Positions 47,324-56,248 of a stretch of 64,000 bases of DNA are shown here, one piece after another. Below the pieces are notes generated by a model. It did no database searches. It saw nothing but the letters and a program-made list of their open reading frames with translations, and was not told the origin of the DNA. Every line of letters begins with the position of its first letter. Positions within the stretch are counted from its first letter, which is position 1. Made by a program: the position numbers and the translations under genes. The DNA is from Ideonella sp. MAG2 (lineage in GTDB: Bacteria > Pseudomonadota > Gammaproteobacteria > Burkholderiales > Burkholderiaceae_C): contig PTEU01000001.1 of NCBI GenBank assembly GCA_004359425.1, positions 1,081,733 through 1,145,732 of the forward strand, written 5' to 3'.

Positions 47324-48475
47324 TCAGTTTTGCAGCTTCCAAGCACCGCCCTCAATCTTGACCATCACGCGGGCGCGTTGGTCCAGACCCAGGTGATCGC
47401 CAGGGCTCATGTTGAAGATGCCGTGGGCGCCGGGCATTTCTTTGATCTGTTCCAAGGCGTCACGCAGTGCAGCGCGGAAAGCCGGTGTGCCGGGTTGTGC
47501 CTTCTTCAGGGCTGCAGGCACGGCAGCAGCCATCAACTGGCCTGCGTCCCACGCATGGGCACCAAAGGTCGAGACGCTGCCCTTGCCATAGGCGGCTTCG
47601 TACTTGGTCACATAGTCGGTGGCGCTCTTCTTCACAGGGTGGTTGGCAGGCAGTTGCGCAGCCACCAGCACCGGGCCGGAGGGCAGGAAGGTGCCTTCCA
47701 CGTTCTTGCCGCCCACGCGCAGGAAGTCGTTGTTGGCCACGCCGTGGGTTTGATACACCTTGCCCTTGTAGCCGCGCTCCACCAAGGCCACTTGGGGCAG
47801 GGCGGCGGGGGTGCCTGAGCCTGCGATCAAGATGGCGTCGGGGTTGGCGGCGACCAGCTTCAAGATCTGCGCGGTGACGGAGGCGTCGGTGCGGTTGTAG
47901 CGCTCAGAGCCCACCACTTGCAGGCCCTTCAGGCCCGCCGCCTTGCCGAACTCTTGGAACCAGCCTTCACCATAGGCATCGGCAAAGCCGATGAAGCCCA
48001 CGGTCTTGACCTTTTGGTCGGCCATGTGGGTGGCAATGGCCAGCGACATCATGATGTCGTTTTGCGGGGTCTTGAAGACCCAGCGGCGCTTGGCGTCTTG
48101 GGGCTCGACGATACGGGCCGAGGCGGCCATGGAGATCATCGGCACTTGGGCTTCGGCGACCACGTCGATCATGGCCAGCGAGTTGGGCGTGGTGGTGCTG
48201 CCCAGCACGATGTCGACTTTGTCGTCCGTGATGAAGCGGCGGGTGTTGGCCACGGCCTTGGTGGTGTCCGAGGCGTCGTCCAACACGATGTAGTTGATCT
48301 TCTGGCCCGCAATGGTGGTGGGCAGCAGCGAGATGGTGTTCTTCTCGGGGATGCCCAGCGAGGCGGCCGGGCCGGTGGAGGACACGGTGACCCCCACATT
48401 GATGTCGGCAAAGCTGGCCCCGGTGGCCAACAGGGCGGCCGTGGCCACCAGCGTCTTGATCATCGTCTTCTTCAC
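47324..48475 (-). CDS. branched-chain-amino-acid-type ABC substrate-binding protein
   Basis: A 383-residue periplasmic receptor of the LivJ/LivK type (peripla_BP_6). The signal peptide spans about 1-23 (LLATGASFA). VGVTVSSTGPAASLGIPEKN is the typical first strand, and the two lobes are both complete. AAGGAG lies eight bases before GTG at 48475; ATG at 48463 is an alternative. It is last in the paa operon with its start overlapping the TetR stop. Aromatic acid uptake is a plausible role, but no liv permease or ATPase genes are adjacent. Confidence 0.88.
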   Translation of the reverse strand: MKKTMIKTLVATAALLATGASFADINVGVTVSSTGPAASLGIPEKNTISLLPTTIAGQKINYIVLDDASDTTKAVANTRRFITDDKVDIVLGSTTTPNSLAMIDVVAEAQVPMISMAASARIVEPQDAKRRWVFKTPQNDIMMSLAIATHMADQKVKTVGFIGFADAYGEGWFQEFGKAAGLKGLQVVGSERYNRTDASVTAQILKLVAANPDAILIAGSGTPAALPQVALVERGYKGKVYQTHGVANNDFLRVGGKNVEGTFLPSGPVLVAAQLPANHPVKKSATDYVTKYEAAYGKGSVSTFGAHAWDAGQLMAAAVPAALKKAQPGTPAFRAALRDALEQIKEMPGAHGIFNMSPGDHLGLDQRARVMVKIEGGAWKLQN

Positions 48476-49110
48476 TGCGTTGTCTCCTTGACAGAAGGGG
48501 AGGGGGAAAAGCTGTTGGGCTGCAAGGCTTGCAGCCCACCCATGAACAGGTCGGCTACCAAGGGGGCCATCTGTTCGTGCGAAAGCGGCCCGTCGGGGCG
48601 GAACCAAGTGAACATCCAGTTGATCATGCCGAACAGCAGCATGGTCAGGGGCTTGTGCAAATCAGCCCCATGCAGGGCAGGCCTGTAGCTCGCAACGGCT
48701 GCGGAGAAGGCCGTGACGACACGCCGCTGCACGCCCAGCACGCGGGCGCGTTCTTCTTCGGCCAATAAAGCGACGTCTTCCGTCAGCACCCGGTGTTCGT
48801 TCTGCGCGTTGGCATACTCGTGCACAAAGGCCGAGATCAAAGCGCGCAAGTGCTCGGCGGCGGGCAGGCCTTGGGCCGCAATCTCATTGACCACAGCTTC
48901 CAAGCGCAAGACATGGGCCTCCGCCACATCGGCCAGGAGCTCGTTCTTGTCGCGCACATAGTGGTAGAGCGCGGCCTTGGAGACGCCACACGCGGCAGCC
49001 ACCTGGTTCATGGACGTTGCGGCATAGCCCTGCGCCGCAAACAGCGCGGCCGCTTGGCGCAGGATCTGTTCGCGTTGGTCGTCGTAACCGGCGGAGCGAG
49101 GTCGGGCCAT
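48472..49110 (-). CDS. TetR-family regulator of the phenylacetate operon
   Basis: A 212-residue TetR regulator. The helix-turn-helix at about 10-55 (ILRQAAALFAAQGYAATSMN, VAAACGVSKAALYHYVRDK) is intact, followed by an effector domain. It lies inside the operon it probably represses. The palindrome in front of paaG is its likely operator, with phenylacetyl-CoA or a related CoA ester as the likely ligand. The first part of this gene is copied exactly at 59283-59622. Confidence 0.9.
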   Translation of the reverse strand: MARPRSAGYDDQREQILRQAAALFAAQGYAATSMNQVAAACGVSKAALYHYVRDKNELLADVAEAHVLRLEAVVNEIAAQGLPAAEHLRALISAFVHEYANAQNEHRVLTEDVALLAEEERARVLGVQRRVVTAFSAAVASYRPALHGADLHKPLTMLLFGMINWMFTWFRPDGPLSHEQMAPLVADLFMGGLQALQPNSFSPSPSVKETTQ

Positions 49111-49150
49111 AGAGGGTGTTGCAGTCAGTGAGCGCGCAGTATCACCCGGC

Positions 49151-50458
49151 TCACTTGGGCCGCTGGTCGATCACCCGCCGAGCCTTGCCCACCAAGGTGC
49201 GCTCCACCGATTCCGGGTCGCCAACCTTGACGCGGGTGGATACCCCCACCAGGGTCTTGATGCGGTGTTGCAACTCTTTGGCCATGGCGTTGCGGTCGGC
49301 TTGCAGGTGGGTGGGCAGCACCTCGCAGCGCACCTCTACCTCATCGAGCAAGCCTTCACGGCTGACGACGATTTGATACTGGCCGCTCAGGCCTTCGGTT
49401 TGCAGCACCAACTCTTCGACCTGGGTTGGGAACATGTTCACGCCCCGGATGATCAGCATGTCGTCCGAGCGGCCCACGATCTTGCCAATGCGGCGCATGC
49501 TGCGCGAGGTGGGCGGCAGTAGGCGGGTCAGGTCGCGTGTGCGATATCGGATGACCGGGAAGGCCTCTTTGGTGAGGGTGGTGAACACCAACTCGCCCTC
49601 TTCACCGTCGGCCACGGGCTCGCCGGTTTCGGGGTTGATGATCTCGGGGTAGAAGTGGTCTTCCCAAATCACCGGGCCGTCTTTGCTCTCCACGCACTCG
49701 CTGGCCACGCCCGGACCCATCACTTCAGATAGGCCGTAAATGTCGACCGCGTCGATGTCGGCATCGGCTTGGATCTGGCGGCGCATCTCGTCCGTCCAGG
49801 GCTCGGCCCCGAAGATGCCGACCTTGACCGACATCTCGCGCGGGTCGCGCCCTTGGCGGCGGAACTCCTCAATGATCACCTGCATATAGCTGGGCGTGAC
49901 CATGATGATGTCGGGCTGGAAGTCGGTGATCAACTGCACCTGCTTCTCGGTTTGGCCACCGGACATGGGGATGACGGTGCAGCCCAGCTTCTCGGCACCG
50001 TAGTGGGCACCCAAGCCGCCGGTGAAGAGGCCGTAGCCATAGGCAATGTGGATGATGTCCCCCGCGCGGCCACCGGCGGCGCGGATGGAGCGGGCCACCA
50101 AGCCGGCCCACATGTCGATGTCGTTTTGGGTATAGCCCACCACCGTGGGCTTGCCGGTGGTGCCCGACGACGCATGCACCCGCACCACGCGCTCGCGCGG
50201 CACCGCAAACATGCCAAAAGGGTAGTTGGCGCGCAGGTCGTGCTTGGTGGTGAAGGGGAACTTGGCGATGTCGGCCAAGGTCTTTAGGTCATCCGGGTGC
50301 ACGCCCTTGGCGTCAAAGGCTCGGGCGTAATGCGGCACATTGGCATACACATGCTGCAGCGTGGCCTTCAGGCGCTTGAGTTGCAGGGCTTGGATCTCGT
50401 CGCGGCTGGCGCGCTCGATGGGCTCCAAATCGCCAGGGGCAGGGTGCTTGACTGTCAT
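49151..50458 (-). CDS. paaK: phenylacetate-CoA ligase
   Basis: A 435-residue acyl-adenylate-forming ligase activating phenylacetate, the first step of aerobic phenylacetate degradation. ASSGTTGKPTVVGYTQNDID is the ATP-binding P-loop region (about 92-111). YGLSEVMGPGVASECVES follows near 235, and RSDDMLIIRGVNMFPTQVEE near 330 is the conserved hinge. All expected motifs are intact and the length is normal. It lies between paaI and the TetR gene. Confidence 0.95.
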   Translation of the reverse strand: MTVKHPAPGDLEPIERASRDEIQALQLKRLKATLQHVYANVPHYARAFDAKGVHPDDLKTLADIAKFPFTTKHDLRANYPFGMFAVPRERVVRVHASSGTTGKPTVVGYTQNDIDMWAGLVARSIRAAGGRAGDIIHIAYGYGLFTGGLGAHYGAEKLGCTVIPMSGGQTEKQVQLITDFQPDIIMVTPSYMQVIIEEFRRQGRDPREMSVKVGIFGAEPWTDEMRRQIQADADIDAVDIYGLSEVMGPGVASECVESKDGPVIWEDHFYPEIINPETGEPVADGEEGELVFTTLTKEAFPVIRYRTRDLTRLLPPTSRSMRRIGKIVGRSDDMLIIRGVNMFPTQVEELVLQTEGLSGQYQIVVSREGLLDEVEVRCEVLPTHLQADRNAMAKELQHRIKTLVGVSTRVKVGDPESVERTLVGKARRVIDQRPK

Positions 50459-50474
50459 GGGGCTAATCTCTGAT

Positions 50475-50590
50475 TCAATCGTTTAGGACTAACGCAAACC
50501 AGGCAGGGCGTTGTTGCTTCGGCTTGCCGTACTGGGTGTACTGTCTGCGCCTTCGCGCCTAGCCTTGCCTGCTTTGCTTCAGTCCTATGG
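50475..50590. repeat. possible dispersed intergenic repeat between paaI and paaK
   Basis: The 126-bp gap contains GC-rich sequence with internal symmetry (GTACTGGGTGTACTG, and GCGCCTTCGCGCC, a short hairpin) of the kind seen in dispersed intergenic repeats of Burkholderiales. Only one copy is present in this window, so dispersal cannot be shown here. Confidence 0.35.
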
Positions 50591-51034
50591 GGAGGTGGTG
50601 GGCAGCAGCGGCTTGCCCTTGAGTGTGTACGAGCGGCCACGGAAGATGGCCACGCGCACCCCAGCCTGGTTGGTCACGGTGATGTCGTACACCCCCGTGC
50701 GACCGGACTTGCTTTGCTCCACGGCGGTGGCCGTCAGCACATCGCCCTGGCGGGCGGGGGCCATGATGTTCACATCGAAGCCGGAGGCCACGGTGATCTC
50801 GTTATAGGCATTGCAGGCAAAGGCAAAGGCCGAATCGGCCAAGGTGGTGATCAGCCCGCCGTGGCAGGTGTCGTGCCCATTGAGCATGTCCTCGCGCACC
50901 GTCATGCTCAGCACCGCGCCACCGGGGCTGACGGCCTGGATCTGCATGCCCAGCGCTTTGGAAGCGCGGTCATTGGCCCACATGGCATCGCGGCAGGCCT
51001 CGGCCACGCGCTGGGCGTCTGTCTTGGCATCCAT
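50585..51034 (-). CDS. paaI: PaaI-type hydroxyphenylacetyl-CoA thioesterase
   Basis: A 149-residue hot-dog-fold thioesterase. The GHDTCHGGLITTLADSAFAF motif at about 53-72 is the active-site signature of PaaI. It rescues CoA from dead-end hydroxylated phenylacetyl-CoA esters. It follows paaG directly, with a one-base gap between them. Confidence 0.93.
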   Translation of the reverse strand: MDAKTDAQRVAEACRDAMWANDRASKALGMQIQAVSPGGAVLSMTVREDMLNGHDTCHGGLITTLADSAFAFACNAYNEITVASGFDVNIMAPARQGDVLTATAVEQSKSGRTGVYDITVTNQAGVRVAIFRGRSYTLKGKPLLPTTSP

Positions 51035-51035
51035 C

Positions 51036-51830
51036 TCATCGGTCCTTGAACTGCGGCGCGCGCTTTTGCTGGAAGGCCGCTACGCCTTCGCGGAAGTCAT
51101 GCGCATGGCCCAGCTCGCGCTGCCAATGGTCTTCCAGGCTCAGGGCCTGCTCCAGCGTCATCTGGGCGGCTTCATCCAGGGTGCGGCGGGTGGCGGCCAA
51201 AGCCTTGGAGGGCATGGCGGCCAGGCGGCTGGCCAAGGCTTGAACGGTGGCCGCGAGCTGATCGTCGTCCACGCATTGCCAAATCATGCCCATGCGCTCG
51301 GCGGCCTCGGCGCTGAGCTTGTCGCCCGTCATGGCCAAGCCGAGGGCGCGTGCGCGGCCCACCACGCGGGGCAGCAGCCAGGTGCCGCCGCAGTCGGGGA
51401 TCAGGCCGATCTTGGAAAAGGCCTGGATGAAGTTGGCCGAGCGCGCGGCAATGGCCATGTCGCAGCACAGGGCCAAGTTGGCACCCGCACCGGCAGCCAC
51501 CCCATTGACCATGGCGATGACCGGCACCGGCATGGCCTGGATGCGCAAGACCAGTGGGCGGTAGTGCGCCTCAATGACCGCACCCACGTCGACCTTGCCT
51601 TGGGCATCGGGCAGCATGGCGGGGTCGTTCAAATCTTGCCCGGCGCAAAATCCACGGCCCGCACCAGTCAGCACCACGGCTCGCACCTCGGGGTTGGCGG
51701 CGGCGTCATCCAAAGCTTGGCGCAGTTCGGCATGCAAGGCGGCCGTCAAACTGTTCAGGGCTTGGGGGCGGTTCAGCGTGAGCGTGCGCACGGCACCGCT
51801 GTGGCTCACCAACACCAGGGCTTCAGACAT
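51036..51830 (-). CDS. paaG: enoyl-CoA hydratase/isomerase PaaG
   Basis: A 264-residue crotonase-fold enzyme. GAGRGFCAGQDLNDPA (about 56-71) and VNGVAAGAGANLALCCD (about 108-124) are the oxyanion-hole segments. In phenylacetate degradation PaaG isomerises the ring-epoxide intermediate to oxepin-CoA. AAGGAG precedes the ATG at 51830. It is the first gene of the operon, 22 bases after the operator palindrome. Confidence 0.9.
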   Translation of the reverse strand: MSEALVLVSHSGAVRTLTLNRPQALNSLTAALHAELRQALDDAAANPEVRAVVLTGAGRGFCAGQDLNDPAMLPDAQGKVDVGAVIEAHYRPLVLRIQAMPVPVIAMVNGVAAGAGANLALCCDMAIAARSANFIQAFSKIGLIPDCGGTWLLPRVVGRARALGLAMTGDKLSAEAAERMGMIWQCVDDDQLAATVQALASRLAAMPSKALAATRRTLDEAAQMTLEQALSLEDHWQRELGHAHDFREGVAAFQQKRAPQFKDR

Positions 51831-51851
51831 CGGAGGCTCCTTAATTAATAT

Positions 51852-51865
51852 ACCGACCGGTCGGT
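51852..51865. promoter_or_regulatory. TetR operator upstream of paaG
   Basis: ACCGACCGGTCGGT is a perfect 14-bp palindrome 22 bases before the paaG start, within an AT-rich stretch. It resembles the operators bound by TetR-type paa repressors in betaproteobacteria and is the likely site of the regulator encoded at 48472-49110. Confidence 0.8.
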
Positions 51866-52065
51866 TAATGATAGGCAGGGCCACCGTTGGATGCAAGACA
51901 AAGCGCCGCTGTTCAGACTGGGGGTTTCCACTAGAGCGCCCTGGCGTAGGCGGCTTGAACGAGACTTTTCGCACCGCTGGGTGGCAGGGCCGAGGTTTTG
52001 CACAGGCTAGACTGTTGGATTCGCCGGGCGAGGCCCGGCTCTGAACGCATTGAGGGAGTCTTGGC

Positions 52066-53469
52066 ATGAGCAGAGTGGGTTTGTGGGTGGCTGGCGGCGC
52101 GGTGGCCTTGGTGGCCGCCGGTGCAGCAGGCACGGTGGTGTCGGGCAACAAAATTGAGGCCAAGCTGACCACCGAAACCAAGCAGATGTTGGAGAAGCTG
52201 GCCCCTCTGGTGACGGTGCAAGACCTCAAGTACGACAAGACATTTACCGGCGCTACCCGCACGCTGACCCTGAAGTTAGGCTGTGGCGACACCAGCTTTC
52301 CGCTGACCTGGCGCGACCGCATTCAACATGGCCCCTTGCCGGGTTTTCAGAGCGTGGGCGGGGCCGTCATCGACTCTGAGTTTGTGCTGACCGACGAGGT
52401 CAAGGCCAAGCTCAAAGAAACCGTGGGCCTGGAAGCCGCACCCTTGACCGTGCATTCCGTGGTCAGCCTAGGGGGGGACATCACCAGCGACATGAACATG
52501 CCTGCCATCAAAGCCAAGCTGCCCGACGGCACGCAACTGAGCTGGCAAGGTTTGACGGCACGCAGCGTGCAAAACGGCAACGATATGCGCTACGACATGG
52601 CCATGCCCAATGTGGAAATAGTGAACGCTGACACGGGCGCGGTGGTGAAGATGGTGGGCTTCAAGTCCAGCGGCAACACCAGCCTGGGCAAGTATTGGTG
52701 GGCCTCGCCCGGTACGGCCTCGGGCGAGCTCGCCAGCTTCGAATTTGCCGCCAAGCCTGAAGCGGGCGACCCGATGAAGCTGATGATGACCGGTGCCAAG
52801 TTCAGCTCCAAGCTCAGCGTAGAGGGCGACTTACTCTCCACCGCCACCGAAGGGACTGCGGCGCTGGATGTCAATGGGCACAAGGTCGACAAAGTGCTCT
52901 GGCAGGAGTCCATGAAGCGCATTCACCTGCCCACCCTCGAAGCCATTGCCCTGTCCTTCATCAACAAAGAGAACATGGGCCTGATGTGCCAGGGCGAAGC
53001 CGGCAAGGCCGCCCTGGAGCAAAAAATCCAGCAAGTCGCGGCTGAATTGCCCCCTAAGCTGTTGGCCTTGCTGCCCCATAACCCCGAGTACGGCATCGAC
53101 AAAGTGGCGGCCACCTACCAAGGCAAGGAAGGCGAGTTTGGCTATTCCTTGGGCACCCAGGGCGTGACGGCAGACGACGTGAAGCCCGAGGCCATGAACC
53201 CCATGGCCTTGATTCAGAAAGTGGTGGCCAGCGCTCATGTCAAGCTCCCCACAGCTTGGCTGCGCGCCATTGCTGATGCCACCAAGGATGATGGCGAGGC
53301 ACCGACCGACGAGGCCATTAACGCCATGATTGAACCCGCCATTGCCAAAGGCTTGGTGGTTCGCGAAGGTGACTTCTTGGTGGCCAAGGCCAGCATTAAA
53401 AATGGCGCGGCCATGTTGAACGGCAAGCCCGTGCCGCTACCAGGCATGCCGCCAGTTGGGCAAAATTAA
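52066..53469 (+). CDS. YdgA/DUF945-type periplasmic-anchored protein
   Basis: A 467-residue protein with an N-terminal membrane helix (about 5-25, GLWVAGGAVALVAAGAAGTVV). The large beta-rich domain has the spacing typical of DUF945 (YdgA): FPLTWRDRIQHGPLP near 80 and a helical C-terminal half. Function is unknown. It is divergent from the paa operon and ended by a strong terminator. Confidence 0.78.
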   Translation: MSRVGLWVAGGAVALVAAGAAGTVVSGNKIEAKLTTETKQMLEKLAPLVTVQDLKYDKTFTGATRTLTLKLGCGDTSFPLTWRDRIQHGPLPGFQSVGGAVIDSEFVLTDEVKAKLKETVGLEAAPLTVHSVVSLGGDITSDMNMPAIKAKLPDGTQLSWQGLTARSVQNGNDMRYDMAMPNVEIVNADTGAVVKMVGFKSSGNTSLGKYWWASPGTASGELASFEFAAKPEAGDPMKLMMTGAKFSSKLSVEGDLLSTATEGTAALDVNGHKVDKVLWQESMKRIHLPTLEAIALSFINKENMGLMCQGEAGKAALEQKIQQVAAELPPKLLALLPHNPEYGIDKVAATYQGKEGEFGYSLGTQGVTADDVKPEAMNPMALIQKVVASAHVKLPTAWLRAIADATKDDGEAPTDEAINAMIEPAIAKGLVVREGDFLVAKASIKNGAAMLNGKPVPLPGMPPVGQN

Positions 53470-53492
53470 GCCCACCCCAAATAAGCTGAAAG

Positions 53493-53518
53493 CCCCCCGC
53501 GCACACCGGGGGGTTTTT
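53493..53518 (+). terminator. intrinsic terminator after the DUF945 gene
   Basis: CCCCCCG (53493-53499) pairs with CGGGGGG (53507-53513) across a CGCACAC loop, followed by TTTTT. Confidence 0.9.
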
Positions 53519-53758
53519 CTTTGAAGTGGCCATTTCAGCGTGCAGCCGGAACATTCTTAAGAAACCTTAACGAGGTAATTGGGTGAAAAACTTTGGACCT
53601 TCAACGCAGGGACGTTGAACCCATTTTTCCCAGGTAACAAGGCGGCCAAAGACCCTCTAGACAAGGTTGGACCGATGTCGGAGTTGCTTGTTTGGATAAG
53701 TGAAAGTTGCACATTTGACGTATATCCTCGACGCACAAGCATCAATGAGGACGACGTC

Positions 53759-53998
53759 ATGGCCCTGCCCCAAACCAAGATTTTTCTGAGCAACGCCTAC
53801 GCCAGCGGTGGCGCGGTGCGCTTCTTGCCGAACGCCGCAGGGGACTTCGGCCTCAACGCCAGCGCCTACACCGGTGCGCCCTGGTTGAGTGGCATCCTGG
53901 ACCTTAACGGTGACGGCGTCGATGACCTCATCTTTGGTGCCCCTGGCGACGACGACAAAGCGGTGGACGCCGGGCGCGTGTTCGTGCAACTGGCATGA
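53759..53998 (+). CDS. N-terminal FG-GAP segment of an RTX surface protein, frame breaks at end
   Basis: The ATG at 53759 has AGGA seven bases upstream. After a short lead-in the sequence GILDLNGDGVDDLIFGAPGD (about residues 50-69) is one FG-GAP (integrin alpha beta-propeller) repeat with its calcium-binding DxNxDGxxD loop. The frame stops at 53998, but a second frame continues at once into RTX repeats. FG-GAP repeats normally come in sets of several, so some of the propeller is probably missing. Preceding sequence 53519-53758 holds no recognisable gene. Confidence 0.7.
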   Translation: MALPQTKIFLSNAYASGGAVRFLPNAAGDFGLNASAYTGAPWLSGILDLNGDGVDDLIFGAPGDDDKAVDAGRVFVQLA

Positions 53999-56208
53999 TC
54001 TATGCCTTTGGTGGCAATGACGTGGTGACGGCAGATGTTGGCCACGACAGCGTGGACGGTGGCAGCGGACACGACACCTTGGCGGGTGGCAGCGGAAACG
54101 ACACCTTGGATGGTGGAACCGGGAATGATTCGTTGCTGGGGGAGGCCGGGGATGATGTTTATGTGGTCGACAGTAGCTCGGATGTCGTCACCGAAGGTGT
54201 CGGCGAGGGCAACGACACGATACGGTCTTCGATCTTCCTCACCCTGGCCGCCAATGTAGAGAACCTGGTCTTGACGGGTGTGTCCTTGCAGGGCACAGGT
54301 AACGCACTCGCCAACGTCATCACCGGCGGTGCGGGCCATGACTCGATCGATGGCGGCGTGGGCGCCGACACCTTGCTGGGCGGCCTGGGCAATGACGTCT
54401 ACATTGTTGACGACGCAGGCGATGTGGTGACGGAAAACGCAGCAGCCGGTCTAGACACGGTGGTCAGCTCGGTGGACTACACCCTGACGGCCAATGTAGA
54501 GACCTTGGCGCTGGTCGGCGAAGCCCGCCGCGGCACCGGCAACGACGCCGCCAACACGCTGAACGGCACGGCAGGCAATGACGTGCTGGATGGCGCAGGC
54601 GGTGTGGACACCATGAACGGTGGCCTGGGTGACGATACCTATGTGATCAGCCAGGTGGGCGACGTGGCCATCGAGGCCGTGGGCGGTGGCACCGATACCG
54701 TGGTGGCCCACATCAACACCGTCTTGGGGGCCAACCTCGAAAACCTGACCTTGGCAGGGGCAGCCAGCAGCGGCACGGGCAATGTGCTGAACAACCTGAT
54801 CATCGGCAACATCAGCAACGACACCCTCGACGGCGAAGCCGGTGCAGACACGCTGCGCGGAGGCGCGGGGGATGACCTCTACAAGGTTGACAACGCGGCC
54901 GATCAGATCGAGGAGCTGGCTGGCGAGGGCGTAGACACCGTTTGGGCCAGCGTGGATTACAGCCTCAGCGCCACCGAGGTCGAGAAGCTGATGTTGCTGG
55001 GCACCGCCCATATGGGCACCGGCAACGGCGTGGACAACGTCATCACCGGCACGGCCGCCAACGACACCTTGGATGGCGCGGCAGGTGCAGACACCTTGAT
55101 CGGCGGTGCCGGAGACGACCTCTATGTGGTGAATGTGGCCACGGATGTGGTGACCGAGCTGGCCGCAGGCGGCAGCGACACCGTCCGCGCCCTGGGTGAC
55201 TACACCCTGGGCGCCGAGGTCGAGTCCATGGAGGTCTGGGGTGAAGGCACGGTGGGCACCGGCAATGCACTGAACAACCTCATGACGGGGTCGGCCGGTG
55301 GGCAGCGCCTGAATGGTGCCGAGGGACAGGACACGCTGGACGGTGGCACGGGTGCGGACACCTTGGCGGGTGGCCTGGGCGACGACAGCTACTACGTCGA
55401 TAACGTCGGTGATGTGGTGATCGAGGCCGCCGAAGAAGGCGTCGATACGCTCTATGCGAGCGTGGACTTGGCCAGCACGCCTGACGGCATCGAAGTGGTT
55501 CGCCTCACGGGGGATGCCCACCAAGTGGGCGGCAATGCCGGTAACAACCGCCTGGCGGGTGGCACGGGCGACGACGACATTGACGGCGGCGAGGGCGACG
55601 ACACCTTGCTGGGTGGTGATGGCAATGACCGCTTGGTGTCCCATGCCGGATTTGACACCCTGGCCGGTGGCTCGGGCGATGACCGCTACGTCATCTCGGG
55701 CGGCAGCGTTCACCTGGAAGACTTCTTGGGCCACGACACCTTGGACGCCAGCGAGTCTTGGGACGACAACTACATCGACCTCTCGGGCGTGGACATCAGC
55801 CACATCGACGACCATGACTGCGACCCTGGCCACGGTGGCACCGAGCTGCCCTTGGATGTGCAGTTCCTGCAAGACCTCTCAGGCTCTTTTGGCGATGACA
55901 TCGCCACCGTGCGCGGCTTGGTGCCCAGCATCGTGACGGCCTTGCGTGCCGTGCAGCAAGACAGCGTGTTCGGGGCCTCAACCTTCATCGACAAACCCGT
56001 TTCTCCGTTTGGCATTGGCGGCGAATGGGTCTATCGCATGCCTCAAGGCCTGACCAGCAATGAAAATCTGCTCACGGCGGCCTACAACGCCATTGTGATT
56101 GGCAATGGCAATGATGAGCCCGAGGCACAGATCGAGTCTCTGATGCAACTGGCCCTGCATGCACAAGACGTGGGTTTCAGAACGGACGCCGGCCGCTTTG
56201 TAGTGCTG
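53995..56208 (+). CDS. RTX calcium-binding repeat region, first copy, cut by adaptor sequence
   Basis: 738 codons without a stop. Almost all of 54000-55800 encodes RTX units of the GGxGxDxLxG type (for example GGSGHDTLAGGSGNDTLDGG), interleaved with longer modules of the form TVVSSVDYTLTANVENLAL. Such repeats fold on binding calcium after type I secretion. From about 55840 the start of an integrin-beta-I-like domain begins (LDVQFLQDLSGSFGDD). The reading stops at 56208 where a Tn5 mosaic-end adaptor enters. The last 852 bases are repeated exactly at 56306-57157. Confidence 0.8.
55357..56208 (+). repeat. 852-bp exact duplicate, left copy
   Basis: Identical to 56306-57157 and ending at the first base of a mosaic-end adaptor. 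Exactness, size and adaptor boundary point to an assembly artefact rather than gene amplification. A further 327 bases (55357-55683) recur at 58937-59263. Confidence 0.9.
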
Positions 56209-56246
56209 CTGTCTCTTATACACATCTAGATGTGTATAAGAGACAG
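56209..56246. other. back-to-back Tn5 mosaic ends (library adaptor)
   Basis: CTGTCTCTTATACACATCT followed directly by AGATGTGTATAAGAGACAG, a 38-bp perfect palindrome of two 19-bp hyperactive-Tn5 mosaic ends. This is the tagmentation adaptor core used in sequencing libraries. It interrupts a coding sequence and joins non-adjacent segments. Confidence 0.97.
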
Positions 56247-56248
56247 GC

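Noticed and set aside
54451..55872. Long minus-strand frame opposite RTX repeats
   Set aside because: Repeat-driven open frame; the plus strand has canonical calcium-binding RTX units.
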